Both the position numbers and the translations under genes were made by a program. The notes beneath the pieces are model-generated. The model was not told where the DNA came from and did no database searches. It worked only from the letters and a program-made list of their open reading frames with translations. A stretch of 64,000 bases of DNA from Thalassococcus profundi (GTDB taxonomy: Bacteria > Pseudomonadota > Alphaproteobacteria > Rhodobacterales > Rhodobacteraceae), in assembly GCF_003344785.1 (NCBI RefSeq), contig NZ_QPMK01000013.1:62001-126000 (forward strand), written 5' to 3'. Positions 52,083 through 61,935 of this stretch are shown piece after piece. Within the stretch, counting starts at the first letter, position 1. Every line of letters starts with the position of its first letter.

Positions 52083-54852
52083 ACCGGCCGACCTTTCTTC
52101 GCTTCCCGACGGGCTGATCGCCCCGGCTGCCGAGATCTTCGACAAACCCGCCGTCCGCGCCGCCCTCTGGCGGGCGCTGGACGGCGCCGAGGACGAGCGG
52201 GCCGTGCGCAAGGCCACGGTCGACCTTCTGGGCCAGGCGCGCGACAAGGCGCGCGCAGTGGTGGCCCAGGCCTTTGCGCGCCGTCCCTACGACGCCCGCC
52301 AGGTCACGCAGTCCTACACCTGGATCACCGACTGCCTGGTCACGCTGAGCTGGGAGGTGGCCACCGAACGCCTGCACCGCCGCCCGACCCCGACCGAGGC
52401 GGAAAAAATCGCCGTGATCGCCGTGGGCGGCTACGGGCGCGGCGAGATGGCCCCCTATTCCGACGTCGACCTGCTGTTCCTCACGCCCTACAAGATCGCG
52501 CCCTGGGCCGAGAACGTCATCGAGTCGATGCTCTATATCTTCTGGGACCTGAAGCTGAAGGTCGGGCACGCCTCGCGCACCATCAAGGACTGCCTGCGCC
52601 TCGGTGCCGAGGATTACACCATCCGCACCGCGATGCTGGAACACCGGTTCCTGACCGGCCACGCGCCGCTGGCGGAAGAACTCGACCGGCGGCTCTGGTC
52701 GGATCTCTTCGAGGGCAGCGCCCGCGACTTCGTCGAGGCCAAGCTGGCCGAGCGAGATACCCGCCACGAAAAGCAGGGCGGCCAGCGCTACATGGTCGAA
52801 CCCAACGTGAAGGAGGGCAAGGGCGGTCTGCGCGACCTGCAATCGCTCTACTGGATCACCAAGTACGTGCACCACGTCGACGACGCCGAGGAGCTGGTGC
52901 GCCTCGGTGTGTTCAGCCGCGAGGAATTCGCCACCTTCGTGAAGGCCGAGAATTTCCTCTGGGCGGTGCGCTGCCACATGCATCTGCACTCCGGCCGGCC
53001 GATGGAGCAGTTGACCTTCGATGTCCAGGTCGCCGTGGCCGAGGCGATGAACTACACCGACCGCCGCGGCCGCCGGGCGGTGGAAATCTTCATGCAGCAC
53101 TACTTCCGCCACGCCACGTCCGTCGGTGACCTCACGCGCATCTTCCTGACCTCGCTGGAGGCCGACCACACCAAGGACGCACCGCTGCTTCTGCGGATCT
53201 TCAAGCGCGCGCCCAAGGTCAAGGACGGCTACGAGGTGATCCACAACCGGCTGGCGATCAGCGACGAGAAGAGTTTTCTGGCCGACAAGATGAACATCCT
53301 GCGCCTCTACGAAGAAGCGCTGCGCACCGGTCTTCTGATCCACCCGAACGCCATGCGGCTGGTGGCCGCCAACCTGCACCTGATCGACGAGGGCATGCGC
53401 ACCGACCGGGAGGCGCAGCGCATCTTCCTTGACCTGCTGCTGAAACACGGCAACCCAGACCGCGCCCTGCGGCGGATGAACGAGCTGGGGGTCCTGTCGG
53501 CCTTCATCCCGGAATTCGAGCCGATCGTAGCGATGATGCAGTTCAACATGTACCACCACTACACGGTGGACGAACATACGATCCAGTGCATCTACCACCT
53601 GAGCGAGATCGAGCACGACCAGCTGGTCGAGGAACTGCCCGTCGCCACCTCGATCCTCAAGGGCGGGATCAACCGCAAGGTCCTGTACGTGGCCCTGCTT
53701 CTGCACGACATCGGCAAGGGCCGGGACGAGGACCATTCGGTGCTGGGCGCGCAAATCGCCCGTAAGGTGGCGCCGCGGCTGGGGCTCAACAAGGCCGAAT
53801 GCGCGACGGTGGAGTGGCTGGTGAGGCATCACCTGCTGATGTCGGACATGGCGCAGAAACGCGACATCGCGGACCCGCGCACGGTGCGCGATTTCGCCAA
53901 GGCGGTGCAGACCCGCGACCGGCTCGACCTGCTGCTGCTGCTCACGGTCTGCGACATCCGCGGCGTCGGCCCCGGCACCTGGAACAACTGGAAGGCGGCT
54001 CTGCTGCGTGCGCTTTACCGGCAGACCCGCAAGGCGCTCGAAGGCGGGATGGAAGCGCTCAACCGCGAACGCCGGGGCGCCGAGGCCAAGCGCCTGCTGC
54101 ACGACGCCCTGCCCGACTGGGACGGCAAGGAGCTGCGGATCGAGAAACAGCGCCACTACCCGACCTACTGGCAGGGGCTGCACGTCACCGCCCACGTGGT
54201 CTTTGCGCATCTGCTGCGCGACATTACCCCCGACGAGATCCGCATCGACATCCACCATGACGAGGACCGCGACGCCACCCGTGTCTGCTTTGCCCTGCAG
54301 GACCATCCCGGAATCTTCTCGCGGCTGGCAGGTGCGCTGGCGCTGGTCGGCGCGAATGTCGTGGACGCGCGCACCTACACCTCCAAGGACGGCTATGCCA
54401 CGGCGGCCTTCTGGATCCAGGACGCCGATGGTCACCCCTACGAGGCCGCCCGCATCGAACGGCTGCGCAGCATGATCACCAAGACGCTCAAGGGCGAGGT
54501 CGTGACCCGCGAGGCGATCAAGGACAAGGACAAGATCAAGAAGCGCGAGCGCGCCTTCAAGGTGCCGACCTCGATCACCTTCGACAACGAGGGATCGGAA
54601 ATCTACACGATCATCGAGGTGGACACGCGCGACCGTCCGGGGCTGCTCTACGATCTCACGCGGACGCTGGCCAACGCCCATGTCTACATCGCCTCGGCAG
54701 TCATCGCGACCTATGGCGAACAGGTGGTGGACGCCTTTTATGTCAAGGACATGTTCGGGCTGAAGTACTTCACCCCGTCGAAGCAGAAGGCGCTGGAGAA
54801 GAAGCTGCGCGAGGCGATTGCGGAAGGGGCGAACCGAGCGCATTCGGGCTGA
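52042..54852 (+). CDS. glnD: [Protein-PII] uridylyltransferase/uridylyl-removing enzyme
   Basis: 936 residues, the nitrogen sensor that uridylylates PII proteins when glutamine is low. It has the nucleotidyltransferase motif GGYGRGEMAPYSDVDLL (129-145), an HD domain LLLHDIGKGRDEDHS near residues 551-565, and two C-terminal ACT domains (from about 755 and 855). The only usable start is TTG 52042: an in-frame TGA lies at 52036-52038, and no ATG or GTG follows for many codons. No strong ribosome binding site is seen, so it probably depends on reinitiation from the overlapping upstream gene. Confidence 0.95.
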   Translation: MTLPREVSAALVSEPADLSSLPDGLIAPAAEIFDKPAVRAALWRALDGAEDERAVRKATVDLLGQARDKARAVVAQAFARRPYDARQVTQSYTWITDCLVTLSWEVATERLHRRPTPTEAEKIAVIAVGGYGRGEMAPYSDVDLLFLTPYKIAPWAENVIESMLYIFWDLKLKVGHASRTIKDCLRLGAEDYTIRTAMLEHRFLTGHAPLAEELDRRLWSDLFEGSARDFVEAKLAERDTRHEKQGGQRYMVEPNVKEGKGGLRDLQSLYWITKYVHHVDDAEELVRLGVFSREEFATFVKAENFLWAVRCHMHLHSGRPMEQLTFDVQVAVAEAMNYTDRRGRRAVEIFMQHYFRHATSVGDLTRIFLTSLEADHTKDAPLLLRIFKRAPKVKDGYEVIHNRLAISDEKSFLADKMNILRLYEEALRTGLLIHPNAMRLVAANLHLIDEGMRTDREAQRIFLDLLLKHGNPDRALRRMNELGVLSAFIPEFEPIVAMMQFNMYHHYTVDEHTIQCIYHLSEIEHDQLVEELPVATSILKGGINRKVLYVALLLHDIGKGRDEDHSVLGAQIARKVAPRLGLNKAECATVEWLVRHHLLMSDMAQKRDIADPRTVRDFAKAVQTRDRLDLLLLLTVCDIRGVGPGTWNNWKAALLRALYRQTRKALEGGMEALNRERRGAEAKRLLHDALPDWDGKELRIEKQRHYPTYWQGLHVTAHVVFAHLLRDITPDEIRIDIHHDEDRDATRVCFALQDHPGIFSRLAGALALVGANVVDARTYTSKDGYATAAFWIQDADGHPYEAARIERLRSMITKTLKGEVVTREAIKDKDKIKKRERAFKVPTSITFDNEGSEIYTIIEVDTRDRPGLLYDLTRTLANAHVYIASAVIATYGEQVVDAFYVKDMFGLKYFTPSKQKALEKKLREAIAEGANRAHSG

Positions 54853-54971
54853 TCCGCGCGCCGCGTGGCGCCGCAGATGCACGGTCTGGAAAGACCGTCG
54901 CGGACAGGGCGCGGCTGTGCAACCGCCCGGCATGTGCTAGCTGTCCTCCAGCCCCTGCGTAAAGGCCTGCC

Positions 54972-55889
54972 ATGTTCCGACTGCTTCGCCGCGCCGCACA
55001 GAATGTCCTCGCGCTGGTCCTCATGCTGACGCTGGTGGCCTGCGCGCAGCACCTGATGAACTCCGAGGATGCCGCTGTGCCAGCGAAGCCGGGGGGCGCG
55101 GTGCGGATCGCCAGCTACAACGTGCATTACATCTGGCTGAACCAGGCGACCGGCGACTGGTCCGTTGGCGACTGGGACCGGCGCAAGGGGCCGATGGCCG
55201 ACGCTCTTCAGGCCATGCAGGCGGATATCATCGCCTTTCAGGAAATGGAGAGCTTTTCGCGCGGCTCCGATGGATCGACCAACCTGACGCTCGACTATCT
55301 TCTAGAAACGAACCCAGGCTATGCGGCGGCGGCGGTGGGAGACTGGCGCGATTTTCCCTCGACCCAACCGATCTTCTACCGGCGCGACGCCTATGAGCTG
55401 GACGATCAGGGCTGGTTCTTCTTCTCCGACACCCCGGACGTCATCTATTCGCGCACCTTCAACGGCTCCTACCCCGCCTTCGCCTCGTGGGCGCGGTTCC
55501 GGCCGCGCGGCGGCGGGCGGCCGTTCACCGTGATGAACGTGCATTTCGAATACAAGAGCCGGTCGAACCGGCTGCAATCGGCGGAGCTGGTCAACCGCCG
55601 CATCGCGCCGATGATCGCCACCGGCGACCCGGTGTTCCTTGTGGGCGACCTCAACGCGCGGGCGGGGGCGCGGACGCAGGAGATCCTGACCGAAACCGGC
55701 ATCACCTTCGCCGACATTCCCGGATCGACCTACCACTTCAACCGGGGCCTGAACCTCTTCGGCGCCATCGACCACCTGGGCTATACCGGCGCGCGGCTGG
55801 CATCCGGGCCCGTGGTGCTGCAAAGACAGTTCCGCGGCGAATGGCCGTCGGATCACTACCCGGTGTTCGCGGATTTCATCCTGCCCTGA
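54972..55889 (+). CDS. Endonuclease/exonuclease/phosphatase-family lipoprotein
   Basis: 305 residues. Signal sequence with lipobox LTLVAC (Cys24). The EEP fold is seen in RIASYNVHYIW, FQEMESFS (metal Glu), VFLVGDLNARAG and the C-terminal GEWPSDHYPVFADF (catalytic Asp-His). The enzyme is anchored outside the cytoplasm and may be a DNase, a sphingomyelinase-type or a general phosphodiesterase; which is not determined. It converges with tpm (6-bp gap). Confidence 0.87.
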   Translation: MFRLLRRAAQNVLALVLMLTLVACAQHLMNSEDAAVPAKPGGAVRIASYNVHYIWLNQATGDWSVGDWDRRKGPMADALQAMQADIIAFQEMESFSRGSDGSTNLTLDYLLETNPGYAAAAVGDWRDFPSTQPIFYRRDAYELDDQGWFFFSDTPDVIYSRTFNGSYPAFASWARFRPRGGGRPFTVMNVHFEYKSRSNRLQSAELVNRRIAPMIATGDPVFLVGDLNARAGARTQEILTETGITFADIPGSTYHFNRGLNLFGAIDHLGYTGARLASGPVVLQRQFRGEWPSDHYPVFADFILP

Positions 55890-55895
55890 GCCCGA

Positions 55896-56531
55896 TCACC
55901 CTCCCAGCACCCAGGCCACCTCTTGCGCCGGGCATTGGCCCTTGAGCCCGCCCGGAACCTCGACTCGTTCCAGCAGGCGCGGCGACATGCTGTCGCCGTA
56001 AAGCCGCTGGACCTCTTCGGCAGAGACGTTGAAAGGCGGACCCGACATGGCCGACTGGTCGTATTCGAAGGTGATGAGCAGTTGCGGCGCGCCGCGGGTG
56101 AGCGCCTCCAGATGGGCGGCGTAGCGTTGGCGCATCTCTTCCGGCAGGGCCACCAGCGCCGCGCGGTCGAAGACCGCGTCGACCGGGCCGAGGGTCGCGG
56201 GCTCCAGGTCGAAGATGTCGCCGACGTATATCTCTGCGCCGCTTGCCGCGAACCGTTCAAGTGGGCCGGCCTGAGTGATCTCGGGCGTCTGGCCCAGTTC
56301 ATCGAACAACTGCTCCACGGCGGTGCGGCTCAGTTCCGCGCCTGCGACGCGAAATCTTTGCTCCAGCAGCCAGCCGATGTCACGGGTCTTGCCGCAGAGC
56401 GGCAGGAAAACCCGCTGCCCCGAGCCAAGCTGCAAGGCGCCCAGGTGCCGTTTCAGCAGCGCATTGGCCGTGCCTTCATGGAACCCGATGCGCCCCTCGG
56501 CCCAGCGCGCATGCCAGAACCCGTGCTCCAC
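55896..56531 (-). CDS. tpm: Thiopurine S-methyltransferase family protein
   Basis: 211-residue SAM-dependent methyltransferase. It shows MEHGFWHARWAEGRIGFHEG at the start and the SAM motif FLPLCGKTRDIGWL (43-56), as in bacterial TPMT. Members methylate thiols, selenium and tellurium compounds, sometimes releasing volatile sulfides. It lies 3 bp behind pmtA and probably shares its transcript. The natural substrate is unknown. Confidence 0.92.
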   Translation of the reverse strand: MEHGFWHARWAEGRIGFHEGTANALLKRHLGALQLGSGQRVFLPLCGKTRDIGWLLEQRFRVAGAELSRTAVEQLFDELGQTPEITQAGPLERFAASGAEIYVGDIFDLEPATLGPVDAVFDRAALVALPEEMRQRYAAHLEALTRGAPQLLITFEYDQSAMSGPPFNVSAEEVQRLYGDSMSPRLLERVEVPGGLKGQCPAQEVAWVLGG

Positions 56532-56534
56532 GCC

Positions 56535-57158
56535 TCAGCCTTCGGCCTTGCGCAGCACGAGAAAGGTCATCATGCCCAGCGGCGGCAGCTTGTCCTGCTG
56601 CGCCACGGTGGTGTCGGGGGTGTCCAGCACCGTCTCGATGCGGAAATCGGAATGCCAGCCCAGCATGTCGGCAAAGGGGGCCGTCAGCTTTTCGATCCGC
56701 GCCATCACCCCGTCTTCGCTGGCGAAATGGTTGGTGATGACGATTTCACCGCCCGGTTTGCAGACCCGCGCCATCTCGGCCAGCACCCGTTCGGGTTCGG
56801 GTACGACCGACACGATGTGCATCGCCGCGACGGTGTCGAAGCTCGCATCGGGGAAATCAAGCTCACGCGCGTCCATCTGCTGCAGCCCGGCCACGTGGGT
56901 CAGCGCCTGTTCCGACACCTTGCGCTTGGCCTTGGCCAGCATCTCGTGGCTGAAGTCGATCCCCCAGACCTCCAGATGCGGCGCGTAGCGCTGCAGCGAC
57001 AGGCCGGTGCCGACCCCGACCTCGAGCACCTTCGGCCCGCCCTTCCGGTTGATGTAATCGACCGCGCGGCGGCGACCGGACCGGGTCACGGCCCCGAAGG
57101 TTCGGTCGTAGATGGGCGCCCAGCGGGCGTAGGAGGATTTGACGGACTGGATATCCAA
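56535..57158 (-). CDS. pmtA: Phosphatidylethanolamine N-methyltransferase-like SAM methyltransferase
   Basis: 207-residue class I methyltransferase with SAM motif VLEVGVGTGLS (44-54), and VWGIDFSHEMLAKA, FDTVAAMHIVSVVPEP. By sequence alone it is a generic UbiE/PmtA-type enzyme. Placement directly behind psd and pssA, which make phosphatidylethanolamine, and the resemblance to the Rhodobacter-type PmtA support conversion of PE to phosphatidylcholine. Predicted membrane-associated but soluble. A 51-bp gap separates it from pssA. Confidence 0.82.
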   Translation of the reverse strand: MDIQSVKSSYARWAPIYDRTFGAVTRSGRRRAVDYINRKGGPKVLEVGVGTGLSLQRYAPHLEVWGIDFSHEMLAKAKRKVSEQALTHVAGLQQMDARELDFPDASFDTVAAMHIVSVVPEPERVLAEMARVCKPGGEIVITNHFASEDGVMARIEKLTAPFADMLGWHSDFRIETVLDTPDTTVAQQDKLPPLGMMTFLVLRKAEG

Positions 57159-57209
57159 AGGCTGTCTCCTTGGGTCGGCGTCTCGGCCCGGTGCGACCGG
57201 TCCTGGGAA

Positions 57210-57971
57210 TCAGAGCGTGTCGAACCTGCGCCGCGTCACGAGCGCCCATGCGACACTGGCGATATAGGCCGCGCTGAGCACAAGCAAAGTCGCCCACATG
57301 TAGGTGAGCAGCGCCGAGATCAGCACCATCACCGCCAGCAGGTAGAACCGCGCCCGTTCGCGCGAGATCACCAGCCGCTTGAAGGAATAGGTGGGAATCT
57401 TGCTGATCATCAGCAGGCCGACGATCACGGTGTAGACGGCGATCGCCATCGGCGGCACCGACACGCTGTCGGGAAAGAGAAAGCTCAGGTACATCGGCAG
57501 CATGACGAGGATCGCCCCGGCCGGCGACGGCACGCCCTCGAAGAAATCCGGGTTAGGCTGCTTGGCGCCTTCCTGCGCGGCGGTCTTGGCCATGACGTTG
57601 AACCGCGCCAGCCGCAGCACGCAGCAGAGCACGTAGATCAGCACCGCGATCCAGCCCGCGCTCGGCAGGTCCTCGCGGAAGAAGGCGGCATAGACGATGA
57701 GCGCCGGCGCCACGCCGAAATTGCCGAAATCCGCCAGTGAATCGAGTTCCGCCCCTGTCAGGGACTGGCGCTTCAGCAGCCGCGCCATGCGGCCGTCGAG
57801 ACCGTCCAGAACCGCCGCCAGCAGGATCAGCCGCACGGCACTTTCGAAAGCGTCGTTGAAGCCGAAGCGGATCGCCGTCAAACCGGCGGCGATGGCCGCC
57901 ATGGTGATGAGGTTGGGCAGCAGGTCGATGATCCGCATATGGGTCTGGCGGCGGACAGGCGGCTCCTGCAT
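57210..57971 (-). CDS. pssA: CDP-diacylglycerol--serine O-phosphatidyltransferase
   Basis: 253 residues, integral membrane. The CDP-alcohol phosphotransferase motif D-x2-D-G-x2-A-R-x8-G-x3-D-x3-D is complete at residues 56-81 (DGLDGRMARLL ... GAELDSLAD). It makes phosphatidylserine from CDP-diacylglycerol and serine. ATG 57971 has GGGAGGT 7 nt upstream, inside the end of psd, which stops 3 bp earlier. It works in series with the psd product. Confidence 0.96.
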   Translation of the reverse strand: MQEPPVRRQTHMRIIDLLPNLITMAAIAAGLTAIRFGFNDAFESAVRLILLAAVLDGLDGRMARLLKRQSLTGAELDSLADFGNFGVAPALIVYAAFFREDLPSAGWIAVLIYVLCCVLRLARFNVMAKTAAQEGAKQPNPDFFEGVPSPAGAILVMLPMYLSFLFPDSVSVPPMAIAVYTVIVGLLMISKIPTYSFKRLVISRERARFYLLAVMVLISALLTYMWATLLVLSAAYIASVAWALVTRRRFDTL

Positions 57972-57974
57972 GGC

Positions 57975-58667
57975 TCAGACCTCCCGGCCCGTGCGCGCGG
58001 GTTCGGCACTGGCGAGATCGGCGATAACCGTCTCTCCGGCGATGCAACCCTGGCCCACGGCCACCATCGGCGCCACGCCCTCGGGCAGGTAGACGTCGAC
58101 GCGCGACCCGAAGCGGATCAGGCCGAAGCGTTCGCCGGTCTCGAGCCGGTCGCCCTCGGTCGTGAAACAAACGATCCGCCGCGCCACGAGCCCCGCGATC
58201 TGCACCACCGCGATCTCGCGCCCGTCGTCCAGCGTCAGCCTAAGGCTGTTGCGTTCGTTGTCGGAACTGGCCTTGTCGAGCGAGGCGTTGAAGAACTTGC
58301 CGGGGCGGTAGGCGATGGCCTTGATCGTGCCGGCGCAGGGCGCCCGGTTCACGTGACAGTTGAAGACGTTCATGAACACGCTGACCCGCAGCAGCGGCAC
58401 GTCCGGCATGCCCAGTTCTGCGGGCGGCACGGCGCGTTCAATGAGCGACACGACGCCGTCGGCGGGGCTGACCAGCAGACCCTCGCGCTGGGGCACGGTG
58501 CGCTTGGGATCGCGGAAGAAGTAATAGCACCAGACCGTCAGGCCGACGCCGATCCAGCCCAGCACGTCCGACAGCAGAAACAGCACCAGCGTCACGGCGG
58601 CGAAGATGGCGACGAACTTGCGTCCCTCGGGATGCATGGGTTTGAGGAAGGTATCGCGCATGCGCAT
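57975..58667 (-). CDS. psd: Phosphatidylserine decarboxylase proenzyme
   Basis: 230 residues. Two hydrophobic segments lie near residues 18-48. The serine decarboxylase core contains [13 protein letters not shown] and the self-cleavage site [11 protein letters not shown] (Gly-Ser, where Ser becomes the pyruvoyl group). It converts phosphatidylserine to phosphatidylethanolamine at the inner membrane. The size fits the short alphaproteobacterial form. First gene of psd-pssA-pmtA-tpm. Confidence 0.95.
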   Translation of the reverse strand: MRMRDTFLKPMHPEGRKFVAIFAAVTLVLFLLSDVLGWIGVGLTVWCYYFFRDPKRTVPQREGLLVSPADGVVSLIERAVPPAELGMPDVPLLRVSVFMNVFNCHVNRAPCAGTIKAIAYRPGKFFNASLDKASSDNERNSLRLTLDDGREIAVVQIAGLVARRIVCFTTEGDRLETGERFGLIRFGSRVDVYLPEGVAPMVAVGQGCIAGETVIADLASAEPARTGREV

Positions 58668-58754
58668 GGGGCATTCTGTCCTTGTCTGGCGGCTTGGCCC
58701 TGTCCTAGCGCATCGGGGAGACGGGTAAAATGCCTAAACCCGTTGCGCGGGCGG

Positions 58755-59720
58755 TCAGTCCAGCGTATCGGCCAGCCAGTTGTGCAGCAGGAAATGCGCG
58801 ATGGCCCCGCGCCGTGCGGGCAGGATCTCCGGGTTGCGCCCCGCGAAGGCCGCCGCGATATCCTCGCGGCTGACCCAGCGGGCATCCTCGATCTCGACCG
58901 GGTCGATGTTGATGTCGGCGCTTTCGGCAAAGCCCTGGCAGCCGATCATCAGCGACGCCGGAAAGGCCCAGGGCTGGCTCGCCAGGTAGCGCACCGCGCC
59001 GACGCGGATGCCGGCCTCTTCGAAGACCTCGCGGCGCACCGCGGCCTCCACCGTCTCGCCGGGTTCGATGAAGCCCGCGAGGCAGGAATACATGCCTTGG
59101 GGCCAGCCGGGACTGCGCCCCAGCAGGACGGAATTGCCATGCGTGATCAGCATGATGACCACCGGGTCGGTGCGTGGGAAATGATGCGCGCCGCAGGCCG
59201 GGCAGACGCGCTGCCAGCCGGCCTGGTGCACCTCGCTTGCGGCGCCGCAACGAGCACAGAAGCCGTGCGACGCATGCCAGCCGTGGATCGCCTTGGCGGT
59301 TGCGGCAAGTTCCGCGTCGCGCGGGCCGAGCTGGTTCATGATCCGCCGCAATTCGGCAAAGCGCGCCTCGGGGGCCGCGGGATGCACTTGCTCGGAGGGA
59401 TCGACGAAATTGCCCAGCGACGCAGTATCCAGATCCGCGGGCGCCCAGCCGGAAATGTCATGAGCAAAGCGCGCGGCGCCGTCCTCGCGGCCCAGCAGCA
59501 CCGGCGCGTGCCGTGCCTCGGCCAGCAGCGGATGATCGAGCGGCAAGCGCACCAGATCCAGCGCCTCGATGCCCTGCACCAGCGGCTTGCCGCGCCACAG
59601 CACCACCGTGCGCGCCGCCGGATCCTGCATGGCCGCGGCCAGGGCTGGCACATCGCCGCGGATCTCCGCCGCGCGGTCGAGGCCCGAGCCTCCGAACGTT
59701 ACCGATTCTGCATGTCGCAT
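58755..59720 (-). CDS. nudC: NAD(+) diphosphatase / NADH pyrophosphatase
   Basis: 321-residue Nudix enzyme. The zinc ribbon CARCGAASE ... CPACG precedes a perfect Nudix box (GFIEPGETVEAAVRREVFEE) and the NADH-specific array SQPWAFPASLM. It cleaves NADH to NMNH and AMP, and NudC proteins also remove NAD caps from RNA. ATG 59720 follows GGGGGG; a longer frame to 59774 is not supported. It is upstream of psd on the same strand with an 87-bp gap. Confidence 0.95.
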   Translation of the reverse strand: MRHAESVTFGGSGLDRAAEIRGDVPALAAAMQDPAARTVVLWRGKPLVQGIEALDLVRLPLDHPLLAEARHAPVLLGREDGAARFAHDISGWAPADLDTASLGNFVDPSEQVHPAAPEARFAELRRIMNQLGPRDAELAATAKAIHGWHASHGFCARCGAASEVHQAGWQRVCPACGAHHFPRTDPVVIMLITHGNSVLLGRSPGWPQGMYSCLAGFIEPGETVEAAVRREVFEEAGIRVGAVRYLASQPWAFPASLMIGCQGFAESADINIDPVEIEDARWVSREDIAAAFAGRNPEILPARRGAIAHFLLHNWLADTLD

Positions 59721-59911
59721 GGCATCCCCCCGTTGGCGCCTTGAATGCCACGCCGGGACGCGCGCGGCAAACACATGGCGCGTGCGCCGGTCGTTTCGGA
59801 AATAGCGAACACTTTCAGCAACTAACGGTTGAATAGGCGAAAAATCGTTCGCACAATTATGTCCACGTCACGATCCGGTGTTCTCTGAAGGCTCAACGCA
59901 AAGGAGCCCTC

Positions 59912-61891
59912 TTGACCCAGTCCCGCGACCGCGCCCTTTCCCGCCGCGCCTTTCTGGCCGGCACAGCAACAGGCTCAGCATTGATCGCCTTGCATCCCTA
60001 TTCGCTTCACGCCGCCGCCGGTCAGGCGCATCTTCGGATTCTGGAAACAACGGATCTGCATGTGCACGTGTTTCCCTACGACTACTACGCCGACAAGCCG
60101 GTCGACACGGTCGGTCTGGCGCGCACCGCCTCCATCGTTCGCCGGATCCGTGCCGAGGCGTCGAATACGCTGCTTCTGGACAACGGTGATTTCCTGCAGG
60201 GCAATCCGATGGGCGATTACATCGCCTACGAACGCGGCATGGCCGAGGGCGACCTGCATCCGGTGATCGCCGCGATGAACACCCTGGGCTTCGACGCCGG
60301 GACCATCGGCAACCACGAATTCAACTACGGCCTTGATTTCCTGATGAAATCCGCGGCCGGGGCCGCTTTTCCGCTCGTTCTGGCCAATATCGCCAAGGCG
60401 CAGGGCGCCTCCCCGCGCGACGACGACACGTTGTTCCCGCCGTATGTCATCCTCGACCGGCGGCTGACCGACGGGGCCGGCCAGAGCCATGCGATCAAGG
60501 TGGGCATCATCGGCTTTACCCCGCCGCAGGTGATGAACTGGGACCGCCAGCACCTCGACGGCCGGGTGACGGCGCGCGACATAACCGCCACCGCCCGCGC
60601 CTACGTGCCGCAGATGAAAGAGGCCGGCGCCGACATCATCGTGGCCCTGTCGCATTCCGGCATCGGATCGGCGGACGAACGCGAAGGGATGGAGCATGCC
60701 TCGGTGCCTCTGGCGGCCGTGGAGGGGATCGACGCCGTGGTCACCGGCCATTCCCATCTGGTCTTTCCCGGACCCGGCTTCGCGGGGTACGCCGCCGTGG
60801 ATGCGCAAAAGGGCACGCTGCACGGCAAACCCGCAACCATGGGCGGCTTCTGGGGCAGCCATCTGGGCGTGATCGACCTGATGCTGGAACGCGAGGGCGG
60901 AGCCTGGCGGGTGCTGAGCGCCAGCGCCGAGGCGCGCCCGATCACCCGCCGCAACGACGACCGGTCAGTGACGGCGCTGGTGGACAGCGATAGCGATGTA
61001 CTGGCCGCCGCCCAGGACGCGCATGACCGGACGCTGACCTATATCCGCCGACCGGTGGGACGAACACCGGTGCCGCTGCATTCCTACTTTGCCCTCGTGG
61101 CGGACGATCCGTCGGTGCAGATCGTGTCGATCGCGCAGGCCTGGTACATCCGCCGGATGCTGAAGGGCACCGAACATGCGGACCTGCCCGTGCTGTCCGC
61201 AGCCGCCCCCTTCAAGGCCGGCGGGCGCGGCGGGCCGGACTATTACACCGACGTGCCCGTGGGACCGGTGGCGATCAAGAACGTGGCGGATCTCTACCTC
61301 TATCCCAACACCGTGCGGGCCGTTCGGATCACCGGGGCGCAGGTCAGGGACTGGCTCGAACGCTCTGCCGGGATGTTCAACCGGATCACGCCGGGGGCCG
61401 CCGACCAGCCGCTGCTGAACCCCGATTTTCCGAGCTACAATTTCGACGTGATCGACGGCGTCAGCTACCGTATCGACCTGAGCCAGCCCTCGAAATTCGA
61501 CCCGTCCGGCGCGATGCTGAACCCCGGGGCGCAGCGCATCCGCGACCTGACCTTCGACGGTGCGCCGCTCGATCCAGAGGCCGAGTTCATCGTCGCCACC
61601 AACAACTACCGCGCCTCGGGCGGCGGGGCCTTTCCCGGCGCCATGGGCGACACCATCGTCTTCGAAGCGCCCGATACCAACCGCGACGTGATCGTCCGCT
61701 ACATCCTGGAACAGGGCACGGTCGATCCAGCGACCAACAGCAACTGGCGCTTTGCACCGATGCCCGGCACCTCCGTTCTGTTCGAAACCGGCCCGGCGGC
61801 GCGCGGCTATTCGGGCGCGGTGGGCAGCCTGACACTGGAAGATGCCGGCGACACCGCCGAGGGGTTCGCGCGCTTTCGCATCCTGCTCTGA
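59912..61891 (+). CDS. cpdB: 2',3'-cyclic-nucleotide 2'-phosphodiesterase/3'-nucleotidase
   Basis: 659 residues, periplasmic nucleotide salvage. The Tat signal is SRRAFLAGT (RR at 11-12). The metallophosphoesterase domain shows TTDLHVH, DNGDFLQGNP, GNHEFNYG and GHSHLVFPG; the C-terminal 5'-nucleotidase domain has NTVRAVRITGAQVRDWLE and NNYRASGGG. TTG 59912 is the start, with AAGGAG 5 nt upstream. It hydrolyses 2',3'-cyclic nucleotides released from RNA and then the 3'-nucleotides. Confidence 0.95.
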   Translation: MTQSRDRALSRRAFLAGTATGSALIALHPYSLHAAAGQAHLRILETTDLHVHVFPYDYYADKPVDTVGLARTASIVRRIRAEASNTLLLDNGDFLQGNPMGDYIAYERGMAEGDLHPVIAAMNTLGFDAGTIGNHEFNYGLDFLMKSAAGAAFPLVLANIAKAQGASPRDDDTLFPPYVILDRRLTDGAGQSHAIKVGIIGFTPPQVMNWDRQHLDGRVTARDITATARAYVPQMKEAGADIIVALSHSGIGSADEREGMEHASVPLAAVEGIDAVVTGHSHLVFPGPGFAGYAAVDAQKGTLHGKPATMGGFWGSHLGVIDLMLEREGGAWRVLSASAEARPITRRNDDRSVTALVDSDSDVLAAAQDAHDRTLTYIRRPVGRTPVPLHSYFALVADDPSVQIVSIAQAWYIRRMLKGTEHADLPVLSAAAPFKAGGRGGPDYYTDVPVGPVAIKNVADLYLYPNTVRAVRITGAQVRDWLERSAGMFNRITPGAADQPLLNPDFPSYNFDVIDGVSYRIDLSQPSKFDPSGAMLNPGAQRIRDLTFDGAPLDPEAEFIVATNNYRASGGGAFPGAMGDTIVFEAPDTNRDVIVRYILEQGTVDPATNSNWRFAPMPGTSVLFETGPAARGYSGAVGSLTLEDAGDTAEGFARFRILL

Positions 61892-61935
61892 CGGTCGGCT
61901 CGACAATCAGCGTGCGCCATGCTCTACGGCAACGC

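Noticed and set aside
54881..54898. Hairpin ACGGTCT/AGACCGT after glnD as a terminator
   Set aside because: Only 7 bp with no T-run; too weak to call.
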